NCBI GenBank assembly: GCA_947044365.1
Contig: OX345652.1
Span: 248,001 to 312,000, forward strand
Direction of reading: 5' to 3'
DNA: 64,000 nt
DNA from: Petrosia ficiformis
Taxonomy: Eukaryota > Porifera > Demospongiae > Haplosclerida > Petrosiidae
Position 1 is the stretch's first letter, and every line of letters begins with the position of its first letter. The translations under genes and the position numbers were made by a program. The notes beneath the pieces were generated by a model. It made no database searches. It saw only the letters and a list, made by a program, of their open reading frames with translations, and was not told where the DNA came from. This document shows positions 25,855-34,900 of this stretch, piece after piece.

Positions 25855-28800
25855 ATGGCTACTACAAGTCTGTTTGGTTCAGTGTGTTTCTTCATGTTGC
25901 AAGGAAAAGTACTAAATGAAAATCAGGTACATCAATCAATTCAGTGAGGATTGTATTATATTCACTTTTCAGGTGAGAGAAACACTGAGGAAGAATGGAG
26001 CAATGGAAGAATCATTCATAAGTAGTCTTGTAACACATATTGTTACGGATAGTCCTGTGGATAATAAAGAAAACTTACTAGGAGATGATTGTACTGCAGT
26101 CATAATTAATGTAGGGTAACTAAGTGATAGTTCAACATGCCGAAGTACATAGTATTGTCACAAGTGCAGACTGGTATAAGCCAGGCTATCATTCTGTACG
26201 GCATACATTACAGAATCCATGAAGAACAATGTGTGAAGGAAAGAGATTATTAGAATCAATAAAAAAACTATTAAAAAGTTATTTTCTCGCTAGCGATATC
26301 AAAAAGAACTAAGAAAGATGTAGTATAGTCATGTGGTCAATTACACATTCCTACGTGTATAGCATTAGATCACACCATTCTGTATAACAAGACTTAGTCT
26401 CGTCCTTGCACTAGCGATATCAAAGAGAACCAAGAAAGATGTAGTATAGTCATGTGGTGAATTACACATTCCTAGGTGTATAGCATTAGATCATACCATT
26501 CTGTATAACAAGACTTAGCCTCGTCCCCAGACTACCACACTCCATGGTGAAAGGTAACCTTTCGCTGTGGGGCGTGGTAGTCTTGCAATGAGACTAAACA
26601 AGACTGATGAGATCATGTCTATTTTAAAATAGTGATTGGTTGAGATTGATTATCACATTTTCATATCTTTTTTTTTTAAGTCTAAATGGATTCTTCTGTC
26701 TACTAGGTGTGGAGTTGCTTTACCGTATCCTACCTAATAGCTTATGAATAATTATAAATATTAATACTTATAAAATAATATTTCTTTAACAACTATGATA
26801 ATGTAGTGTGTCTCCATTTGAAATGGCAACTGACAAAGTTTTCTCTGGAGTTGTGGCCTGCTCAACAATTGTAAGTATTTTAGAACCAATTTATAAATTA
26901 ATTAACTCGCTTTCAATTCTAAAGCTATCAAAAAGTGATAAAGAGAAGCTATGGGCCCTTGTAACATACTATGGAGGCACTTTTCAGGGAAGACTTGATA
27001 AGAATGTCACTCATTTGATAGCTCAAGAAGCAAAGGGCCAAAAATATGAAGCGGCAATGAAACATAACATCACGGTTGTTACACCAGAGTGGGTTTTAGA
27101 TTGTATTAAACATCAGAAACGTCTTGAAGAGTTAGAATACACTCCTCAATGTGACACGTCTGTGCTTGTAAAGACTGTTTTAGTTACTACAAGTAGTTTT
27201 CCCAGTTGTCATGGTGATGAAGCTGATGTGAAACTAAGAGGTAAACAAATGAGAAAAGAAAGTCACGAATTTGAATTAGAAGAAACTGGAAACCAAGAGA
27301 ATGTGAAAGCTATAGATGAAAGCATGGATAATACTTCAGTTGATAAATCACTAAACTCAACACAAAATCTAGATTATGTTGAAAGCTCATATTCTTTGGA
27401 TGAAGCAGTTGAGATGCAAGGAGCTCATTGTACAGGTAGAAGTCTCTTAGTATTGAAGAAAATTGAGAGTCCCATATGTCCTCTTCCCCCGGATAAAGAC
27501 TCGATTGCATCTACTCCTCAGCCATCGATAAAGAAAGAGGATACTACAGGAGACTTAAAAGAAACAAAAGAGGAAGAGAATCTTTTACAAGGAATGGTCT
27601 TTTGTATTGCTGATTATCCTGCATTGTTTGATGAATGTACAGTTTTAAAATGGAAGGAGGTACTTTTATTTATAGTTATCTATTCAATGTACAGATCAAG
27701 GCTATCGTTTTATTTATTATATAATTATATATTTAAGGAATGTTGAAAGAATTTTGTGTGGTCTAATCTCATTTTAGCCACATGTAGTGTTTTGGGATAA
27801 ACAGGATTTTATAATTACATATTGTAATTACATATTGCCAAGTGTACCTAAACAATTCAATAGCATTCATTCTTATTGTATTATGCATCACAGGTGATTG
27901 GAAGACATGGTGGAGTGGTCATAGATACATATGATTCTAATATATGTACCCATCTTCTTGCACAAAACAAGAATAGCGAATTATTTCATCAAGCAAGTGA
28001 TATATGACAATCAATTCTTATTTCAACTTGCTATTTTTGACTCAGGCATCAAATGATACTAAATGCATAGCCAGTGCACATTGGCTGAATGATATACTGG
28101 CTCAACAGAAAATGTTTCCTCCATCAAATCCATTACACTTTCCTACAGCACTTAAAGAGACTCCAGAGTGGTGTAAAAAAATGGTATATCATATACAAAA
28201 AAAAAAACAAGCAACGTTCATTCATTCATTATTCAGTTGACTATTCTCACTCAGGCTTGCTCCAAATATTTATTTATTATTATATTCACAGTCTGTTACA
28301 CTAACTAATTATGTGGGTTTGGAACGAGATCTTGTACGCGACATGATCAGAATAATTGGCATTCCATACACAGGACATCTGAGTCGTACTACAACTCACC
28401 TCATTTGTAAAAGGTTAGTAATGTTAAACATGTATGTAAGAACATTATTATACACTATTACAATTGTCAGGGATACTTCACCTGCAAAATAATTTTGATC
28501 AAATGCTTGCCTTTAATGCACCATTTTGCACAGGAAGTCAATGAAATTCAGTATCTAAGAAGCTTAATAATACTTCTTATTGCTGGTCATGTGACCTGTG
28601 GCCAATCAGAGTGCAGATAATGCGTCACATGATTGAACATTAAATCACTTATTGCACACTTTTGCGTGCAATAAGTTAGTTATTGCACACTTTGCTCACC
28701 TCTACTAACGAAGCAGCTCCAACAACAGTAATAGTTTACCAGATCGTCAATAAATCACTTAGAACACACTTGACAGTGCATTGTGTGTTTCAATGCAGCA

Positions 28801-31755
28801 CTTGGGCAGTCAATAAAGGTCTCGTTTACATAACGCACTCGCCTTCGGCTCGTGCATTATGTAAACTCAACCTTTATTGACCCGCCCTCATGCTACATTA
28901 AAACACGTAATCACGTTAAAGTGTGTTCTAACTATTACTTAAATACAAAATTGAGTTCCTGTGCGAGTGATTGAAGGTAAGCATTTGATCAAAATTATTT
29001 TGTGAGAAAGTGTCCCTTTTCGAAAATTGTCCACATATGAGAAATCAATTTTTTAAATCTAACTGGTAGACCGGATGGAAGGAAATACGAGAAGGCTTTG
29101 GAATGGAACATACATACAGTGAATTCAGTACTGATTGGAGATATCATACACAGTGAGGTTTTATAGTAAACTAATATTCTTATCTTGTATGTTATGTTTA
29201 TTCTATAGATGGAGAAATGCCAACTGTGTTAGTTTCAAAGTACACTGAATTTGGAAAGAATGATGAATTTAATGCATCCTGTTTTGAAGCTATAAGACTA
29301 TTAAGTTAGTATTACATCAGGTTTCTAATTCCGTGTGTTTTCATGCAGAAAATTTTGTAAATGTATGTCACAAAAATGTGTGTTCATTATTGTGACATAC
29401 ATCACATCTCTGACAACACCGAGGCTGACATAATCTCCAGGATGAGGATGCAGACTAAAAGTGATTTATAGTTTGTTTGCCATTAATTTCACATGCACAA
29501 TAAATCTATTACCATAGTTACGGCATCTGCCACTATGTCAGGGAAACAGATTAGCAGTAATTAATTATTACAAATTGATTTCTACTCACTCATCTTGTAT
29601 ACTATGTTGTTCATTTCTTAGAACCTTGGCAGAAATTCATCTCTGAATATACTCAAAAAGATTTAATTGATCAAGAATCTTGCAAATTCAGTTTTGTTGG
29701 ACTGCAACCAGTTACTCAAGTTTGTCCTCGTGTCTCTACTGACGCTCAAGATGAATGTCATAGTAGAGCAAAGAGAATCAAACACAGCAATACAAAAATA
29801 CCCTCAAGTAGCAAGAGAACAGGTCGTCCATGTATCATGTTTACTGGACTCAGTCCTGCAGCTGTGAAAAAATTTAAACCAGTATGTATGTATATAAAAA
29901 CTAACACACACATAATTACATGTTTTGTTACCTTTGGTACAGGCACTGAAGTCTTTTGGAGCTACCATTACTACAGATCCACAAAAATGTACACATCTTG
30001 TATCCCCTAGGGTAAGCTATTAGGACACTCTGAATTAAGGACACTTCCATATCAAGGACATGTCCAAATACAATACATTTGCGTATTAAATAAAGGACAC
30101 TTCCATTTAAAGACATTTCCACTAGTTTCAAGGTGTCCTTTGTAAAGAGGTTCCACTGTAAATCATAAAATTTATTGTAAACATTTTATATGTCTGTAGG
30201 TGGCAAGAACTGTCAAGTTTTTATGTGCAATATCTGTGTGTCAGCATATTGTGACACCAGACTGGCTAGAAGAAAGCATTAAACAGAACACTTTTGTAGG
30301 TAAGTCAATTGCATTAACTAACGAGACGAGACGTATGATATTCTTCAATTCATTCATCAGACGAAAAGCCATACACACTTAAAGATGAAGATACAGAAAA
30401 GGTGTTTATGATGAATATACCTTTGTCATTAGAACGAGCTAAACAAAGAAAACTGCTGAATGGTGTTGTAATATATACAACACAAAATGTTACACCTGAT
30501 TGCGAAAGTCTTAAAATGATTGTAGAATGTGCAGGTGGTGAGGTAAAAATCTAATATTCATAATTAGATCAATAGATTACTCTATAGACTACAAAGAGAT
30601 TAATATTGTAATATAAATACCTCAACAACCATTCTCATGTACACTCTTCCTATATTATATGTTATACATACATACATACATAATTGTGACTAGGTGTTAA
30701 TTTTTAACAAGAGCTTGCTACATTAGTCCGCCATTAATTTTGTTTTACTGATAGTACAAACTTGGTATCTAGAGGAAGCAGTAAGCTCTTGTTAGATACG
30801 AAATTGAAAGAAGCAAGCTCTGCTTATCAGACACATGTAACCACAATTGCAAATGTATATATCCAATGAACTGACGTGTTAGATGAATCTTCTGTTGTTG
30901 AACAGCATGGCTTCTACTTTTTTAGTATCTGCTATCTGATATTTAAACAAGAATAATAAAAACATTTTCCAAAAAAATGAAAGAAAATGTAGGGATATCA
31001 AAACCGGAAAAGCACAAGAACAAGATTGGGATGGTTCCTTAGCAGCAAAATTAAAATAATCACTTCCATATAACCCTACATAAGTATACCTTATATTTTA
31101 TACTCAACACCTATACTGATGTAGGGTTATATGGAAGTGATTATTTTAATTTTGCTGCTAAGGAACCATCCCAATCTTGTTCTTGTGCTTTTTCGGTCAT
31201 AGAGAGTACTACCGTACTCTCTGATTAGACTGTAATATTATAATTATAAAATCACCAGTTAGTGAGTAGACGTGTTGATGGTATCATATTATGTGTCTGT
31301 CTGGCTTGCCAGAACACAGACAGACATATCATACAGTGTATTGTACAAGCCATCAATCATGTATTTGTTTTAGTACATGCATATTTGAGTGAATTTACTA
31401 CATACAGCAGTCTATCTAATGACATCTCATGTAGTAAATTACATTAGTAATGATAATAATCATAATTAAATTAAATATTGAATCGATTGTGTTGATTACA
31501 AATGATTATCAGCACCATTAATTTTTTTAATTGCTGTAGCTTCTTACTCAAAGAGAGTTACTATCACGATACGGAAGAAAAATGGAGCGTCTTGCTGTAG
31601 ATGGATGTGTGCTAATAGTAATATCATGTCCGCAAGATGTAGCATCTGGTTTATGTCAAGAGTTTAGTACAAAAAAGGTCCCAATTTACAATGCAGAGTT
31701 CATATTAACTGGTGTGTTAAGACAGACTCTCAATTATTCTCAAAATCAGTTGTAA
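25855..31755 (+). CDS. PAXIP1: PAX-interacting protein 1 (PTIP), multi-BRCT nuclear protein
   Basis: About 14 exons. The start at 25855 gives MATTSLFGSV, and the stop is at 31753-31755. In order: BRCT1 (exons 25855-25926, 25973-26090 and probably 26131-26195, with motif VTSADW); BRCT2 in the long exon near 26807-27657 (WALVTYYGGTFQ, VTPEWVLDC); an acidic linker; BRCT3/4 (GMVFCIADY, GRHGGVVI, ASAHWLNDIL, LERDLVRDM, DGRKYEKALEW); a basic linker (AKRIKHSNTK); BRCT5/6 (FTGLSPAAV, VARTVKFLCAIS, HIVTPDWLEE, MIVECAGGE, YNAEFILTGVL). Order, spacing and the closing TGVLRQTLNY match human PTIP rather than TopBP1. In vertebrates PTIP joins the KMT2C/D H3K4 methyltransferase complex and binds 53BP1; the same role here is inferred. 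One intron (27993-28045) begins GC rather than GT. The joint between the BRCT1 exons and the 26.8 kb exon is not resolved in phase. Confidence 0.87.
26291..26526. repeat. 115-bp tandem duplication in a PAXIP1 intron
   Basis: Segments 26291-26405 and 26412-26526 are near-identical (TAGCGATATCAAA...ACTTAG.CTCGTCC), offset by 121 bp with only a few substitutions, so the duplication is fairly recent. It abuts the hairpin at 26515-26595, whose ends share the CTCGTCC motif. Confidence 0.85.
26515..26595. repeat. Imperfect palindrome (hairpin element)
   Basis: AGACTACCAC at the left is matched by GTGGTAGTCT at the right, with the centre GAAAGGTAACCTTTC also self-complementary. The outer TAGCCTCGTC/AATGAGACTA pair extends the stem. 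It resembles a very short foldback or MITE end-pair inserted in the PAXIP1 intron. Confidence 0.6.
28469..29017. mobile_element. Foldback MITE copy 1 with a second MITE nested inside, in a PAXIP1 intron
   Basis: The ends AGGGATACTT and AGTGTCCCT are inverted. Inside them both sides carry the inverted AATTTTGATCAAATGCTT motif followed by CTTTAATG/CTTCAATC and CAGGAA. The same ends occur in the element at 35101-35390, so the two belong to one family. The interior differs because of another palindromic unit at 28760-28930. There is no coding capacity. It lies in the intron between the exons ending 28413 and starting 29070. Confidence 0.75.
28760..28930. mobile_element. Nested palindromic MITE (TAGAACACACTT ends)
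   Basis: TAGAACACACTT (28760-28771) is inverted as AAGTGTGTTCTA (28919-28930). The arms align for about 85 bp as an imperfect hairpin, including GTCAATAAAGGT/ACCTTTATTGAC and GTTTACATAA/TTATGTAAAC. It lies within the older foldback element, so it appears to have inserted later. Confidence 0.65.
30016..30165. repeat. Short repeat with several GGACACTTCC-type motifs
   Basis: Within a PAXIP1 intron the motif AAGGACACTTCCAT and variants (AGGACACTCT, AAGGACATGTCC, AAAGACATTTCC, and inverted GTGTCCTTTGT) recur in 150 bp. It looks like a fragment of a dispersed non-coding element. Nothing coding is seen. Confidence 0.35.
31003..31197. mobile_element. Long, near-perfect inverted repeat (79-bp arms)
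   Basis: Left arm 31003-31081 and right arm 31119-31197 are reverse complements with about one mismatch, separated by a 37-bp loop. They start at ACCGGAAAAGCACAAG and meet at CCCTACAT/ATGTAGGG. The near identity suggests recent formation as a foldback element or an inverted duplication. A transcript across it (it lies in a PAXIP1 intron) would form a long double-stranded stem. Confidence 0.85.
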
Positions 31756-31925
31756 TCTTAAAATTCTTTTTATCATTCCATATAATTAATATCATTTTCA
31801 GTTGTTTCCTTTTGTAACAGAAAATCAATTTTAATTTCAATACATATACCATTACATATACTTACACTTCATAATATTCACACAGTACAAGTAATGAATC
31901 AAAGTGAACGTTACTATGCAGTGTT

Positions 31926-34900
31926 CTATTGGGGATTTACTCCTAGTGTTTTGTAGAGTGTACATATTGATGTCGCGATGGCTTCTTGTTCTTCTGATGT
32001 AGTAATAGTTGAAACTAGTATAGAATAACAAATTTAATTGAAAATATGTACGCAACACTCGCATACTTGCCTTTCTTTCTCAACAGTTCTCCCAAATATT
32101 TGTTAAAATCTGTCAATGCTGGAGAAATGCTCACAACCATTTTAAAATCCACAGATTGTGAAACTAAACTATTTAGTTCTGTGGAATTAATTATAGGAAA
32201 ATTTAGACTTATGATCTGTAGCAAGAGTCCATTGTCTTGTCTCACCTTGCATTGCAATATGCCACAGTTCGGATACAGATTCCCAAGAGAGAGGACCAGA
32301 TTGTGACCTTGGGTCATCAGAAAATAAGGCTGTATTAAGTGTTGCGGAGAGTACAACTAGTATACTTCCCATGACATCCTGAGACATGTTAGCAGACTCT
32401 CCTGTAATTCAAAAGAATCTCAGTTTTTAGAGACACACACAATGTTTGTGAATTTTTCCATAAACAAACTCTTAATGTCACCCATACACATCATATACAC
32501 CCATTAATGTGAATATTTATTAGCACACATAACCAAAACGTGTTTGAGCAGGCTTTGAATGTATTGGTACAACAGATTCCCTCATAATGTTTCTTTGAAT
32601 GTAACCACAATACAACATAATTATATCTTTGAGGTATATTACTAATAACTTAGTTCCAATACGTAAAACAGATATAGCTTCTCAAATTACTGAGTACAGC
32701 CATTCAAGTTCACTCACTGGATCACATACCAGAGGAAAGCCTTAGATGTGACACACTTTACAGTGTTGAGCAAAACAAGGGGCTCACTATAGCAACACAG
32801 CCAAGATAAAGATATTAAAATGAGTTTTAGATAGTTAAAAAGATCAGTTGTGAATAATAATTGTTCTCTATAAGTGCAAGTAGACTTTATACATATCTTT
32901 GTCACCGACTTTACTTTGGAAGAATGAAGAATAGGTAAGTATCTATAATTGAATGGTTAGTCACTATAAAAACATAACAGCTGTTTGTGTGATGAAGAAC
33001 CAACAAGCATAGACACATATATAGTTTCATTATTAGTTTGCTAACCAAAGTTGTGGTTTCTTTATAACCTTTATGTATTTCATTACATTTAGACTACTGA
33101 GAATCATTTGTGTTCTACTAATACCAACTGCTCTAGTGGGCTTGAAATATTATGTCTTGGAAGATCAAGAGAAGAAGTTCTACAAAGATACATTCATGGA
33201 AGTCAAAACAAAGAAAGAAGAGATTTTGTACCCAAAACGGCAGCTTAAAGAGAGTCCCATTGAACAGGAAACAAAGAGACGATCTGAATTAGGATCATAT
33301 CCTGAGCAGTTAGTGACTCCTCCTGAGGATTCTTCATCAAAGGGCTGGTTAATCTTAGAATCATTACCAATCACTATTTTACCAGAAGCTGTACCTGAGC
33401 TATTTAACATACAGTGTTGGGCTACAAGTATCAAACTTAATTTAATACAACCACTTGTAAGTGAAGGGCAGTTGATAACACCTTTTGTAGAAAATGAGGG
33501 CTTCAACTTACTACCTCTTGGTACTTTTTATGACATGGATATCTGGAGTGATTTATCCAGACAAAGAAAGGTAAATGACATGGTGTCCTTATCTGACGCT
33601 GATATAAAAGAAGCGCAAATAGTCATTGTTGTGGATTTAGGTGAAGAGTATCCTCCAGATGGCACCTACAACTCTTTGAATTGCATGAATGATTCCGACA
33701 AGTATCAAAGAAGACTGAAACATAATCGTGGACTAACTATAAGCAAAGAGCTATGCATTAACAGCAATCAGCCAATTACAGATATAATGAATGTCATAAG
33801 TAACCTTGTCAAAGTTGAACAAGACCTACATCAAGTATCTAAAATGATTTTAATTGTTAGGAAATTGAACGACAGAAAGTTAACAAATGAAGCTATTGCT
33901 CCAGAGATGCTGAATTGTGGAGTCCACAGATATCATAGCATAAAACCAAGTGAAATCTTACAAAAAGACGCAAATAAGTTCATAACATCTCGATTTCCTG
34001 GAAGTCATTTCACCGCCATTCTTCTTTCTACAGACCCCATCAAAGTAAAATCTTTTTCAGGATGTTTGGAACGCTCTTTGACTAAACTTGAAGGACTAAA
34101 AATCAGTAATAACACAACCAATACATTCATAGCACTACAAGAATTAAACGAAGGCAGAATTACTAAGCTTACCCCATTCAAAATGTTCTTTCGTTCAATA
34201 TATCGTAATTCTTATTCATTAAGCCAGTGGAGAGACGACATTGCTAAATACAGTAGTGTATACGATAGCAATTACAGAATACTACTTCAGCAGTCGATTG
34301 CAACTAAAGCAAAGTGCTTGATTCTTGCAGGAGAAGGTATAATCTCAACGTATGTAAGGGAACAGTATGAACAAGAGAACAAGGATCAACAATCATATTG
34401 TCTGATAGTCATAAAAGAGTGTAAAGATTCATCGTAATCCGAGTACATTCTTAAACTCACTGATAATTGCATTTTGTTAAACACAACTTCATTATTGCAT
34501 CCGTTCATATTACCGAATACATTCCATCCAATTGACAAATATTGTATTCAAGTTACACATATCATTATATCACATTCATATTTAATGTTTATTATTCTCA
34601 CATCTGGTTATGTGACATATGGCATTTCACAAAGGTTATCAAATCACTCATCACAGAGTCATTTTATCTCATTCCATATATTCATTCATTCATGATATTC
34701 ATTTTAAATGTATCATTTATATACAATATTTATATTCACTTTAATGTATTGTACCTTGAGTCCTAATAATGATTAACCATAACAGTGAACACTGCAAGCA
34801 TATCTCCACAGCACCTGAAGAGATAGTTACTTACTATAATAATAAATGTCAAATTAAGTTATACTAGTATATGCAAGTGTCCATACCAAACTGCACTTTG

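Noticed and set aside
25855..31755. TopBP1 as the identity of the BRCT gene
   Set aside because: The two-plus-four BRCT order, the RTVKFLCAIS segment and the C-terminal TGVLRQTLNY match PTIP; TopBP1 has a different number and spacing of BRCT domains.
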